Shown here: positions 33,373-41,216 of the stretch, in pieces | Layout: the number at the start of each line of letters is the position of its first letter | Numbering within the stretch: position 1 is the first letter of the stretch | From: Xenophilus sp. L33 | Lineage (GTDB): Bacteria > Pseudomonadota > Gammaproteobacteria > Burkholderiales > Burkholderiaceae_C | Reading direction: 5' to 3' | Assembly (NCBI RefSeq): GCF_009765735.1 | Contig: NZ_LMUW01000074.1 | Location: forward strand, 1 to 46,560 | DNA length: 46,560 nucleotides | Program-made: the position numbers and the translations under genes | The notes under the pieces: model-generated | Database searches by the model: none | What the model was told of the DNA's origin: nothing | Seen by the model: only the letters and a program-made list of their open reading frames with translations

Positions 33373-34050
33373 TCAGTTGCCGGCGAAGGCGTAGGGACCG
33401 CCGCGCTCCAGCGCGCGCTGGTAGGCCGGCCGCGCGTGGATGCGCTCCAAGTAGCCCATCAGCCTGGGCCGCGTGTCGTCGAGGCCGCCGCGCGAACGCG
33501 CCGCCTCGACCGGGAAGCTCATCTGGATGTCGGCGCCGCTGAACGCGTTGCCCGCGAACCACTTGCTCTTGCCGAGTTCGCCTTCGAGGAAGTCGAGGTG
33601 CGTCTTGAGGTTCGGCGAGACGTAGCCGGCCTTGGCCTTGGCCGCGATGGAGCGCGCGATCGGCTTGGCGAAGAAGGGCATCTTCGCCTTCTCGACCTGG
33701 TCGAACAGCAGCTTGACCAGGAGCGGCGGCATCAGCGAGCCTTCGGCGTAGTGCATGAAGTAGCGGTAGCGCACCGCCTCGGGCGTGCCCGCCGCGGGCA
33801 TCAGGCGGCCGTGGCCTTCGCGCTCGATCAGGGTCTCGATGATCGCGCCCGACTCGGCCAGCACCAGGCCGTCGTCGGTGGTCACCACCGGCGACTTGCC
33901 GAGCGGATGCACCGCGCGCAGGCTCGGCGGCGCCAGCATGGTCTTCGGGTCGCGCTGGTAGTGGACGATCTCGTAGGGCAGCTCGAGCTCCTCGAGCAGC
34001 CAGAGCACGCGCTGCGAGCGCGAGTTGTTGAGGTGGTGGACCTTGATCAT
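33373..34050 (-). CDS. Glutathione S-transferase family protein
   Basis: The protein has 225 residues from ATG 34050. The N-terminal thioredoxin-like domain begins MIKVHHLNNSRSQRVLWLLEELELPYE, here cited in parts: the Ser of NNSRSQR is the likely glutathione-activating residue. HPLGKSPVVTTDDG gives the cis-proline and LAESGAIIETL the glutathione-binding ES pair. A helical C-terminal domain follows (FAGNAFSGADIQMSFP). It is cytosolic; the substrate is unknown. It is divergent from the paoABC-like operon across 171 bases, and convergent with the YqaA gene with 13 bases between the stops. Confidence 0.92.
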   Translation of the reverse strand: MIKVHHLNNSRSQRVLWLLEELELPYEIVHYQRDPKTMLAPPSLRAVHPLGKSPVVTTDDGLVLAESGAIIETLIEREGHGRLMPAAGTPEAVRYRYFMHYAEGSLMPPLLVKLLFDQVEKAKMPFFAKPIARSIAAKAKAGYVSPNLKTHLDFLEGELGKSKWFAGNAFSGADIQMSFPVEAARSRGGLDDTRPRLMGYLERIHARPAYQRALERGGPYAFAGN

Positions 34051-34221
34051 GCGAAAGCGCCGCGAGGCGACGGAGGTGGCTCTTGGCCCTTTCTAACCGA
34101 TCGGCGCAGCGTGAGCATTCACCTACATGCGGACGGCGCGCGCAGCGGCCGTCCGGCGGCTCATGCGCTCATTAGTATTTACGCTCACCATCCGCGCTCC
34201 CACGCTGTCGAGGTCCCCGCC
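34051..34221. promoter_or_regulatory. Divergent GST / paoA control region with spaced GCTCA elements
   Basis: GCTCA occurs at 34159-34163, 34167-34171 and 34183-34187, with start-to-start distances of 8 and 16 bases. The inverse TGAGC lies at 34112-34116 (GTGAGCAT against ACGCTCAC). TTAGTATTTA at 34172-34181 is the only AT-rich patch and could hold a -10 for paoA. These look like half-sites on one DNA face, but no regulator gene is adjacent. No other gene is seen in this gap. Confidence 0.35.
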
Positions 34222-34917
34222 ATGAAGAACGAATCCCCACCCGCAATGGAAGCGGAAGATGATCGGCCGGGCGCCCTCACGCGCCGCGCCGTGTTCCAGA
34301 CCAGCGCCGCGCTGGTCGCTTTGCAGGCCGCCGGACAGGCGGTCGCGCAGTCCGCCCCGCCGCCGGCGACAGCGCCCGCGGAACTGGCCGAGCTGCCGCC
34401 GCAGCGCATGGCGCTCACGCTGCACATCAACGGCCAGGCCCGTTCGTTCAACGTCGACACCCGCACCACGCTGCTCGACGCGCTGCGCGAGAACCTGCAC
34501 CTCACCGGCACCAAGAAGGGCTGCGACCACGGCCAGTGCGGCGCCTGCACGGTGCTGATCGAAGGCCGCCGCACCAACGCGTGCCTGACCCTGGCGGTGA
34601 TGCACGACGGCCAGCACGTGACCACCATCGAAGGGCTGGCGCGCGGCGACCAGCTGCATCCGGTGCAGGCCGCCTTCCTGAAGCACGACGGCTTCCAGTG
34701 CGGCTACTGCACGCCGGGGCAGATCTGTTCGACAGTGGGCATGCTCGGCGAAGCCGCGCGCGGCATGCCGAGCCACGTGACACGCGACCTCGACGCCGGC
34801 AGCGTCCTGCTGAGCGAGGCCGAGATCCGCGAGCGCATGAGCGGCAACCTGTGCCGCTGCAGCGCCTACCCGAACATCGTGGCCGCGATCCAGGACGTCT
34901 CGGGAGCGCGCACATGA
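34222..34917 (+). CDS. paoA: Periplasmic aldehyde oxidoreductase, 2Fe-2S subunit (PaoA/YagT-like)
   Basis: The protein has 231 residues from ATG 34222. The N-terminus has a twin-arginine-type signal (LTRRAVFQT followed by a hydrophobic stretch ending AVAQSA), fitting export of a folded cofactor enzyme. Two [2Fe-2S] sites are visible: the plant-ferredoxin type [21 protein letters not shown], here given as key cysteines C-x4-C-x2-C-x11-C, and the second, CGYCTPGQI with CRCSAYPNI. It passes electrons within the molybdenum hydroxylase complex. The stop overlaps the next start (ATGA). The order FeS-FAD-Mo matches E. coli paoABC. Confidence 0.92.
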   Translation: MKNESPPAMEAEDDRPGALTRRAVFQTSAALVALQAAGQAVAQSAPPPATAPAELAELPPQRMALTLHINGQARSFNVDTRTTLLDALRENLHLTGTKKGCDHGQCGACTVLIEGRRTNACLTLAVMHDGQHVTTIEGLARGDQLHPVQAAFLKHDGFQCGYCTPGQICSTVGMLGEAARGMPSHVTRDLDAGSVLLSEAEIRERMSGNLCRCSAYPNIVAAIQDVSGART

Positions 34918-35891
34918 AAGCCTTCACCTACGAGCGCGCGACCACGCCGGCCGGCGCGGCGGCGGCGGCGCTGCAGCCGGGCGCGAAGTTCATCGCCGGC
35001 GGCACCAACCTGCTCGACCTGATGAAGCTGCAGGTCGAGGCGCCGACGCACCTGGTCGACATCAACCGCCTCGGCCTCGACCGCATCGAGCCGACCGCCG
35101 ACGGCGGCCTGCGCATCGGCACCTTGGTGCGCAACGCGGACCTGGCCGGCGACCCGCGGGTGCGGCGCGACTACGCGGTGCTGAGCCGGGCGCTGCTGGC
35201 CGGCGCCTCGGGCCAGTTGCGCAACAAGGCGACCACCGGCGGCAACCTGCTGCAGCGCACCCGCTGCTACTACTTCTACGACACCTCCAAGCCCTGCAAC
35301 AAGCGCGAGCCGGGCGCCGGCTGCGCGGCGATGCAGGGCTTCAACCGCATGCACGCGGTGCTCGGCGCGAGCGCGCAATGCATCGCGGTGCATCCGTCGG
35401 ACATGGCGGTGGCGATGCGGGTGCTCGACGCCAAGGTCGAGACCGTGTCGCCGGGCGGCGCGAAGCGCGTGATCCCGATCGCCGACTTCCATCGGCTGCC
35501 CGGCAACACGCCGCAGGTCGAGACCGCCCTCGGCCCCGGCGAGATGATCACCGCGGTCACCCTGCCGCCGCCGGTCGGCGGCCGGCACGTCTACCGCAAG
35601 GTGCGCGACCGCGCCTCCTACGCCTTCGCGCTGGTGTCGGTGGCGGCGATCGTCGACGTGCAGGACGGGCGCGTGCGCTCGGCCCGCATGGCCTTCGGCG
35701 GCCTCGCGCACAAGCCCTGGCGGGTCGAGGCCGCCGAAGCCGCGCTCGCCGGCGCGAGCGTCGACCCGGCCGCCTGGAGCCGCGCCGCCGACACGGTGCT
35801 GGCCGGCGCCCGTGGCTACGGCTCGAACGATTTCAAGATCCCGCTGCTGCGCCGCACCTTGCAGGCCGCCGCCGCCGAAGCCGTCGCCTGA
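34914..35891 (+). CDS. paoB: Periplasmic aldehyde oxidoreductase, FAD subunit (PaoB/YagS-like)
   Basis: The protein has 325 residues from ATG 34914, coupled to paoA. The FAD-binding domain (CO-dehydrogenase flavoprotein type) shows [14 protein letters not shown] and [17 protein letters not shown]. The cysteines [17 protein letters not shown] and GAGCAAMQG match the extra [4Fe-4S] cluster known in E. coli PaoB. The C-terminal domain is the usual CO_deh_flav_C ([18 protein letters not shown]). It transfers electrons from the FeS subunit to its acceptor. It has no signal peptide of its own and would be co-exported with PaoA. Confidence 0.92.
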   Translation: MKAFTYERATTPAGAAAAALQPGAKFIAGGTNLLDLMKLQVEAPTHLVDINRLGLDRIEPTADGGLRIGTLVRNADLAGDPRVRRDYAVLSRALLAGASGQLRNKATTGGNLLQRTRCYYFYDTSKPCNKREPGAGCAAMQGFNRMHAVLGASAQCIAVHPSDMAVAMRVLDAKVETVSPGGAKRVIPIADFHRLPGNTPQVETALGPGEMITAVTLPPPVGGRHVYRKVRDRASYAFALVSVAAIVDVQDGRVRSARMAFGGLAHKPWRVEAAEAALAGASVDPAAWSRAADTVLAGARGYGSNDFKIPLLRRTLQAAAAEAVA

Positions 35892-35902
35892 AGGAGCCAC
35901 GC

Positions 35903-38131
35903 ATGCTGCAGATGACCACGCCTTCGGGCCGCAACCCGATCGACGACAACCGCCAGGGACTGATCGGCAAGCCCGTCGACCGGGTCGACGGCCGCCTCAA
36001 GGTGACCGGCAAGGCCACCTACGCCTACGAGACGCAGGAAGGCGGCAAGCCGGCCTACGGCTTCATCGTCGAGGCCTCGATCGCCAAGGGCGCCGTGGCC
36101 GACATCGACGCTTCGGCGGCCGAGGCGGCGCCGGGCGTGCTGCTGGTGATGACGTACAGGAACGCGCCGGCCCAAGGCGCCTGGGGACCGATCGACGCGC
36201 CCGACCGCTTCGGCCGCGCCTCGCCGCAACTGGGCAGCAACCGGGTGCGCTACTACGGCGAGGCGGTGGCCTTCGTGGTGGCCGAGAGCTTCGAGGAGGC
36301 GCGCTCGGCCGCGAAGCTGGTGCGGGTGCGCTACGACACCGAGGCCGGCGACTACGAGCTCGACAAGGCCCGCGCCGAGAAGCCGAAGGACGTCGCCGAC
36401 CGCAAGGCCGACTCCAGCCTCGGCGACTTCGCCGGCGCCTTCGCGGCGGCGCCGGTGACCATCGACGCGACCTACACCACGCCGCACTACATCCACGCGC
36501 AGATGGAGCCGCACGCGACGCTCGCGTACTGGAAGGACGACCGGGTGATCGTGCACTGCTCGTCGCAGCTGCTCGGCAGCGCGAAGAAGGCGGTCGCGGC
36601 CACCTTGCAGATCCCGCCGGACAAGGTGCGCATCGTGAGCCCCTACATAGGCGGCGGCTTCGGCGGCAAGCTGCCGGTGTACGGCGACGTGATGCTCTCG
36701 GCCATGGCCTCGCGCCAGCTGCAGCGGCCGGTCAAGACCGCGCTGACCCGGCAGCAGATGTTCCACTTCACCACGCACCGCAGCGAGACCACGCAGCGCG
36801 TGCGCCTGGGCGCCACGCCGGACGGCAGGCTCACCGCGATCGCGCACGAAAGCTGGTCGCACAGCGCCCGCTTCGACAACTTCTACGAATCCGCCAGCTC
36901 GCAGACCCGCTCGCTCTACGCCGCGCCGAACCGGCTCACCTCGCACCGGGTCGAGCGGCTCGACCTGCCGATCGCGGATTCGACCCGCGCGCCGGGCGAG
37001 GCGGTCGGCCTGCTGGCGCTCGAGAGCGCGATGGACGAGCTGGCCGAGAAGCTGAAGATCGATCCGATCGAGCTGCGCATCCGCAACGAGCCGGCGATGG
37101 ACCCGGAGAAGAACATCCCCTTCTCGTCCCGCCAGTTGGTCAAGTGCATGCAGGAAGGCGCCCAGCGCTTCGGCTGGAGCCAGCGCAACGGCAAGCCGGC
37201 CAGCCGCATCGAAGGCCGCTTGCTGATCGGCATGGGCATGTCGGCCGCGACCCGCGGCAACAACCTGCGCGAGTCGCAATGCACCGTGCTGCTCGACCGC
37301 CACGGCGTGCTGACCGCGCGCATGGCGATGACCGACATCGGCACCGGCAGCTACACCGTGCTGAGCCAGATCGCGGCCGAGATGATGGGCCTGCCGATCG
37401 AGAAGGTGAAGATGGAACTGGGCGACAGCGACCTGCCGCCGACGCCCGGCTCGGGCGGCTCCTTCGGCGCGGCCAGTTCCGGCTCGGGCCTCTTCGACGC
37501 CTGCAACAACCTGCGCGAGAAGCTCGCGCGCCGCATGGGCGTGCAGGTCGGCGACGCGCTCTTCGCCGACGGCAAGCTCACCGCCGGCGACCGCTCCGAG
37601 ACGCTGGCGGTGCTGGCCGGGCCGCTGGGCATCCAGGCCGACGGCGAGATCAAGCCGGGCGACATGGCCAAGAAGTTCTCGCAGCAGTCCTACGGCGCGC
37701 ACTTCGCCGAGGTCTCGGTCGACATGGACACCGGCGAGATCCGCCTGCGCCGCATGCTGAGCGTGTTCGCCTCCGGCCGCATCCTGAACCTGAAGACCGC
37801 CACCAGCCAGGCCACCGGCGCGATGATCTGGGGCGTCGGCTCGACGCTCTTCGAGGACGCGGTGGTCGATCCGCGCTACGGCTTCTTCGTCAACCACGAC
37901 CTGGCCGAATACCACGTGCCGGCCCATGCGGACATCCCGGCGATCGAGGCGCACTTCATCGAGGAGGTCGACGACAAGACCAATCCGCTGAAGAGCAAGG
38001 GCCTCGGCGAGCTCGGCATCTGCGGCGCCGGCGCGGCGGTGGCGAATGCGGTCTACAACGCCAGCGGGGTGCGCATCCGCGACTTCCCTCTGACGCTGGA
38101 CAAGGTGCTGGCCGAGCTGGACCGGGCGTGA
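35903..38131 (+). CDS. paoC: Periplasmic aldehyde oxidoreductase, molybdenum-binding subunit (PaoC/YagR-like)
   Basis: The protein has 742 residues from ATG 35903, preceded by AAGGAG. It belongs to the xanthine oxidase family: IGKPVDRVDGRLKVTGKATY at the N-terminus, then IGGGFGGKLPVYGDVM (cofactor loop), DIGTGSYTVLSQIAAEMMG, GSGGSFGAASSG, and the base glutamate in SKGLGELGICG near residue 715. With PaoA and PaoB it should oxidise aldehydes, probably aromatic ones, in the periplasm and use molybdopterin cytosine dinucleotide. The PaoD-type maturation factor is not found beside it. It is convergent with the next gene, with four bases between the stops. Confidence 0.93.
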   Translation: MLQMTTPSGRNPIDDNRQGLIGKPVDRVDGRLKVTGKATYAYETQEGGKPAYGFIVEASIAKGAVADIDASAAEAAPGVLLVMTYRNAPAQGAWGPIDAPDRFGRASPQLGSNRVRYYGEAVAFVVAESFEEARSAAKLVRVRYDTEAGDYELDKARAEKPKDVADRKADSSLGDFAGAFAAAPVTIDATYTTPHYIHAQMEPHATLAYWKDDRVIVHCSSQLLGSAKKAVAATLQIPPDKVRIVSPYIGGGFGGKLPVYGDVMLSAMASRQLQRPVKTALTRQQMFHFTTHRSETTQRVRLGATPDGRLTAIAHESWSHSARFDNFYESASSQTRSLYAAPNRLTSHRVERLDLPIADSTRAPGEAVGLLALESAMDELAEKLKIDPIELRIRNEPAMDPEKNIPFSSRQLVKCMQEGAQRFGWSQRNGKPASRIEGRLLIGMGMSAATRGNNLRESQCTVLLDRHGVLTARMAMTDIGTGSYTVLSQIAAEMMGLPIEKVKMELGDSDLPPTPGSGGSFGAASSGSGLFDACNNLREKLARRMGVQVGDALFADGKLTAGDRSETLAVLAGPLGIQADGEIKPGDMAKKFSQQSYGAHFAEVSVDMDTGEIRLRRMLSVFASGRILNLKTATSQATGAMIWGVGSTLFEDAVVDPRYGFFVNHDLAEYHVPAHADIPAIEAHFIEEVDDKTNPLKSKGLGELGICGAGAAVANAVYNASGVRIRDFPLTLDKVLAELDRA

Positions 38132-38135
38132 AGCG

Positions 38136-38933
38136 CTACTTGAACAGCCCCTGCATCCGGCCGTAGGCGATCTGGCCGGCCAGCTTCGAGGAGTCACCGC
38201 CCTGCAGGAAGTCGGCCGCCAGCTTCTCGGCCTGGCCCCAGATCACCTGCGTGATGCCCGAGCCGGCGCTCAGCCGCCGCACGCCCAGCGCCTGCAGCCC
38301 TTCGGCATCGGGCAGGCCGCTCCAGGCCAGCAGGTTGATCGGCAGCGCGACGCCTTCGACGACCGCCTTGATCTGCTCCGGCGCCACCAGCGCCGGCACG
38401 AAGAGGCCATCGGCACCGGCCTCGCGATAGCGCTGGCCGCGGGCCAGCGTCTCGGAAACGCGCTGGCCTTCGGGCGCGAGTTGCGCCAGGAAGACGTCGG
38501 TGCGGGCGTTCACGAAGAGGTCGAGGCCGTGCCGCGCCAGGGCCGCGCGGATCGCCTCGATCTTGCGGGCGAGCAGGTCGGAAGGCTTGGCGCCGTCCTC
38601 GAGGTTGATGCCGGCCACGCCCGCCTCGGCCAGCCGCACCGCCAGCGCGGCGACCTGCGACGGCTCGTCCGAATAGCCGTCCTCGATGTCGACCGAGAGC
38701 GGCTTGGTCAGCACGCGCGCCAGGTTGGCGGCAAAGGCGGCCACCACCTCGACCGGCATCGTCGAGCCGTCGCGCCAGCCCTGCGACCAGGAGACGCCGG
38801 CGCTGGTGGTCGCGATGGCGCTGGCGCCGAGGCTTTCGAACAAGGTCGCGCTGGCGGCGTCCCAGGCATTGGGAAGGCGCAGCAGCGAGCCGCCGCGGTG
38901 CAGTTCACGAAAGGAGGGGCTTGTGTCCGTCAT
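38136..38933 (-). CDS. Isocitrate lyase / PEP mutase-superfamily enzyme
   Basis: The protein has 265 residues from ATG 38933, with GAGGA upstream. The barrel shows LPNAWDAASATLFESLGA, ATTSAGVSW, VDIEDGYSD and GINLEDG (metal and substrate Asp/Glu), then NARTDVFL. The KKCGH-type cysteine loop of true isocitrate and methylisocitrate lyases is absent, as in the large group of oxaloacetate-hydrolase-like or 2-oxo-acid-cleaving relatives. It is a cytosolic C-C or P-C bond enzyme, with unknown substrate. It is divergent from a MarR gene with only 23 bases between the two start codons, so joint control is likely. Confidence 0.85.
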   Translation of the reverse strand: MTDTSPSFRELHRGGSLLRLPNAWDAASATLFESLGASAIATTSAGVSWSQGWRDGSTMPVEVVAAFAANLARVLTKPLSVDIEDGYSDEPSQVAALAVRLAEAGVAGINLEDGAKPSDLLARKIEAIRAALARHGLDLFVNARTDVFLAQLAPEGQRVSETLARGQRYREAGADGLFVPALVAPEQIKAVVEGVALPINLLAWSGLPDAEGLQALGVRRLSAGSGITQVIWGQAEKLAADFLQGGDSSKLAGQIAYGRMQGLFK

Positions 38934-38956
38934 GAGGTTCCTCGTATGATGCGTGT
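38921..38956 (+). promoter_or_regulatory. Predicted promoter of marR, giving a leaderless mRNA
   Basis: TATGAT (38945-38950, five of six to consensus) follows TTGTGT (38921-38926) after 18 bases. The -10 box ends six bases before the marR ATG, so transcription should begin at or next to the ATG. No ribosome-binding site lies in the usual window. The region overlaps the start of the divergent ICL-like gene. Confidence 0.45.
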
Positions 38957-39397
38957 ATGTTCACGGATTGCTACTGTACCCAATTCCGGCGCGCTTCGAA
39001 TGCGCTGACCCAGATCTACGACGCGGCGCTCAAGCCGGTCGGCCTGCGCATCACCCAGTTCTCGCTGCTGCGCTCGCTGGCGCGGCTGGGCCAGGCGACG
39101 TCGACGCAGGTGGCGGCCGAGCTGTCGCTCGACCGCACCACCATCTCGCGCAACGTCAAGCTGCTGATCGACGCCGGCTGGGTCGACGTGGTCGAGGCGG
39201 ACGACAAGCGCGAGCGCGTGCTGACCCTGACCCGCGCCGGCCAGAAGATGATCGCCGACGCCCTGCCCTACTTCAAGAAGGCCCAGCAGCAGGTCGAGCG
39301 GGACGCCAAGGACTTCGTCAAGACCTCCAGCCAGGGCGGCCTGCTGGAGGCGCTCGAGAAATTGCAGCAGGCCGGCGCGGAGACCTCAACGGCCTGA
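38957..39397 (+). CDS. MarR-family transcriptional regulator
   Basis: The protein has 146 residues from ATG 38957. The winged helix-turn-helix is LRITQFSLLRSLARLGQ, then TSTQVAAELSLDRTTISRNV, then the wing DKRERVLTLTRAG. The N-terminus holds cysteines at 5 and 7 (TDCYCTQF), a pattern found in a MarR subgroup; these could be redox or electrophile sensors (inference). MarR proteins bind short dyads as dimers and usually repress neighbours. Likely targets are the divergent ICL-like gene and the tautomerase gene 60 bases downstream. Confidence 0.92.
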   Translation: MFTDCYCTQFRRASNALTQIYDAALKPVGLRITQFSLLRSLARLGQATSTQVAAELSLDRTTISRNVKLLIDAGWVDVVEADDKRERVLTLTRAGQKMIADALPYFKKAQQQVERDAKDFVKTSSQGGLLEALEKLQQAGAETSTA

Positions 39398-39457
39398 TTT
39401 TTTTAGCCTATGCGTGCATCTACACGCCATTTTCACCCACCCTGAAGGAGACCCGAA

Positions 39458-39898
39458 ATGCCCACCTACACCGTCCTCGCACCCGCCGGCCAGTTCGACA
39501 GCGCCCGCAAAGCCGAGATCGCCCGCAACGTCACCCGCGTGCACAGCGAGGTCACCGGCGCCCAGACCTTCTTCGCGCAGGTCGTGTTCCACGAGATCGG
39601 CGCGGGCGACTGGTTCATGGGCGGCGTGCCGCTGGCGGGCGACCAGGTCTACGTGTACGGCCACATCCGCGGCGGACGGCCCAAGGAGATGAAGGCGAAG
39701 CTGGTGCTCGGCCTGCGCGACGTGGTCCAGGCCGGCGCCGACGTCGAGAAGAGCAAGGTGTGGGTCTACCTGGTGGAACTGCCGCCCTCGCACATGGTCG
39801 AGTACGGCCACATGCTGCCCGAGCCGGGCGAGGAAGCCGCCTGGCTGGCGGCGATGCCGGCGGAGGACCGGACGATGCTGGAGGCGATCGGGCGCTGA
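39458..39898 (+). CDS. cis-CaaD/Cg10062-like tautomerase-superfamily enzyme
   Basis: The protein has 146 residues from ATG 39458, with AAGGAG upstream at 39445-39450. The initiator Met is followed by proline, so after its removal Pro1 is the catalytic base. Counting from Pro1, all six residues known for cis-3-chloroacrylic acid dehalogenase fall at the same positions: Pro1, His28, Arg70, Arg73, Tyr103, Glu114. The segment HMVEYGHMLPEPG also matches. cis-CaaD hydrolyses cis-3-chloroacrylate to malonate semialdehyde; Cg10062 has the same set but is a poor dehalogenase and hydrates acetylene carboxylates. So the chemistry is predicted and the natural substrate is open. It is a cytosolic trimer in the family. 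It follows marR in the same direction. Confidence 0.85.
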   Translation: MPTYTVLAPAGQFDSARKAEIARNVTRVHSEVTGAQTFFAQVVFHEIGAGDWFMGGVPLAGDQVYVYGHIRGGRPKEMKAKLVLGLRDVVQAGADVEKSKVWVYLVELPPSHMVEYGHMLPEPGEEAAWLAAMPAEDRTMLEAIGR

Positions 39899-39917
39899 CG
39901 CGCCCGGCGCCGCGGCT

Positions 39918-41009
39918 TCAGGACGAGAAGAGGAAGTTCATCACGTCGCCGTCCTTGACGACGTAGTCCTTGCCTTCGGCGCGCATCTTGCCCGCGTCCT
40001 TCGCGCCCTGCTCGCCCTTGAAGGCGATGAAGTCGTTGAAGGCGATGGTCTGGGCCCGGATGTAGCCCTTCTCGAAGTCGGTGTGGATCACGCCGGCCGC
40101 CTGCGGGCCGGTGTCGCCGATGTGGATGGTCCAGGCGCGCACTTCCTTCACGCCGGCGGTGAAGTAGGTCTGCAGGCCGAGCAGGGTGTAGGCGGCGCGG
40201 ATGAGGCGGTTCAGCCCCGGCTCCTCCTGGCCGATCTCGGCCAGGAACATGGTGCGGTCCTCGTCGTCCATGTCGGCCAGTTCGGCTTCGATCTTGGCGC
40301 AGATGGCGACCACCGGGGCCTTCTGCGCCGCCGCGTACTCGCGCAGGCGGTCGAGGAAGGGGTTGTTCTCGAAGCCGTCCTCGGCCACGTTGCCGACGAA
40401 CATCGCCGGCTTGGCAGTGATCAGCGAGAACTGCTTGACCAGCGGCCGCTCCTCCTTGGTGAAGTCGATCGAGCGCACCGGCTGGTTCTCGTTGAGCGCC
40501 GCCTGGCACTTCTCGAGCAGCGCCACCAGCTTGATCGCTTCCTTGTCGCCCGAGCGCGCGGTCTTGGTGTGGCGGTGCAGCGCCTTCTCGACGGTCGACA
40601 GGTCCGCCAGGCACAGCTCGGTCTGGATCACCTCGATGTCGGAGATCGGGTCGACCTTGCCGGCCACGTGGATCACGTTGTCGTCCTCGAAGCAGCGCAC
40701 CACGTTGACGATCGCGTCGGTCTCGCGGATGTGGGCCAGGAACTGGTTGCCCAGGCCTTCGCCCTGGCTGGCGCCCGCCACCAGGCCGGCGATGTCGACG
40801 AACTCGACGATCGCCGGGACGATGCGCTCCGGCCCCACGATCTCGCTCAGCGCCGCCAGCCGCGGATCGGGCACCTCGACCACGCCGACGTTCGGCTCGA
40901 TGGTGCAGAAGGGATAGTTCTCGGCCGCGATGCCGGCCTTGGTCAGCGCGTTGAAGAGCGTGGATTTACCGACGTTGGGCAGGCCGACGATGCCGCATTG
41001 CAAACTCAT
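39918..41009 (-). CDS. ychF: Ribosome-binding ATPase/GTPase YchF
   Basis: The protein has 363 residues from ATG 41009. The Obg-type domain shows [20 protein letters not shown] (P-loop), [12 protein letters not shown] (switch) and [20 protein letters not shown]. Coiled arms follow ([19 protein letters not shown]), then a C-terminal TGS domain ([20 protein letters not shown]). The NKxD motif is replaced, as in YchF proteins, which prefer ATP. It is cytosolic and linked to translation and stress. It is divergent from the ribose operon across 207 bases. Confidence 0.96.
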   Translation of the reverse strand: MSLQCGIVGLPNVGKSTLFNALTKAGIAAENYPFCTIEPNVGVVEVPDPRLAALSEIVGPERIVPAIVEFVDIAGLVAGASQGEGLGNQFLAHIRETDAIVNVVRCFEDDNVIHVAGKVDPISDIEVIQTELCLADLSTVEKALHRHTKTARSGDKEAIKLVALLEKCQAALNENQPVRSIDFTKEERPLVKQFSLITAKPAMFVGNVAEDGFENNPFLDRLREYAAAQKAPVVAICAKIEAELADMDDEDRTMFLAEIGQEEPGLNRLIRAAYTLLGLQTYFTAGVKEVRAWTIHIGDTGPQAAGVIHTDFEKGYIRAQTIAFNDFIAFKGEQGAKDAGKMRAEGKDYVVKDGDVMNFLFSS

Positions 41010-41100
41010 GGGGGTTCCTCAGGACAACCCGCGATTTTAGGCGCGCGCCGGCCGTCCGCCGCTCCGGCGGCCCTTTGCGACGGTCGCCGACCACCCCGCC

Positions 41101-41120
41101 AATCAGGGTTAAACCCGATT
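41101..41120. promoter_or_regulatory. Dyad around GGGTT-A-AACCC upstream of rbsB
   Basis: GGGTTAAACCC (41106-41116) is a perfect inverted repeat, flanked by AATC and GATT, which extends it to 41101-41120 with one extra base. It lies next to the LacI-type operators and in the ychF/rbsB divergent gap. It may be a second regulator site or a structure in the leader of ychF. Confidence 0.4.
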
Positions 41121-41121
41121 A

Positions 41122-41145
41122 GCAAACGTTTGCGCAAACGTTTTC
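41122..41145 (+). promoter_or_regulatory. Two abutting LacI-family operators at the rbs promoter
   Basis: GCAAACGTTTGC (41122-41133) is a perfect 12-bp palindrome with the central CG of LacI/RbsR-type sites. GCAAACGTTTTC (41134-41145) follows directly and differs by one base from it. They overlap a plausible promoter: TTGCGC (41130-41135), 17-bp spacer, TAACAT (41153-41158). The LacI-type gene of the same operon (44782) is the probable ligand-responsive repressor. Confidence 0.75.
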
Positions 41146-41216
41146 GTCTGCTTAACATCGGCGCCCGGGCGGACCAAGATCCGTCACCGCTTCCACAACC
41201 AACGGAGACAAGCACC

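Noticed and set aside
35816..38197. Long minus-strand open frame opposite paoC
   Set aside because: It is antisense to a conserved molybdenum hydroxylase gene and shows no family features.
38136..38933. Calling the ICL/PEPM-family gene methylisocitrate lyase (prpB)
   Set aside because: The cysteine loop needed for that activity is absent and no methylcitrate-cycle gene is nearby.
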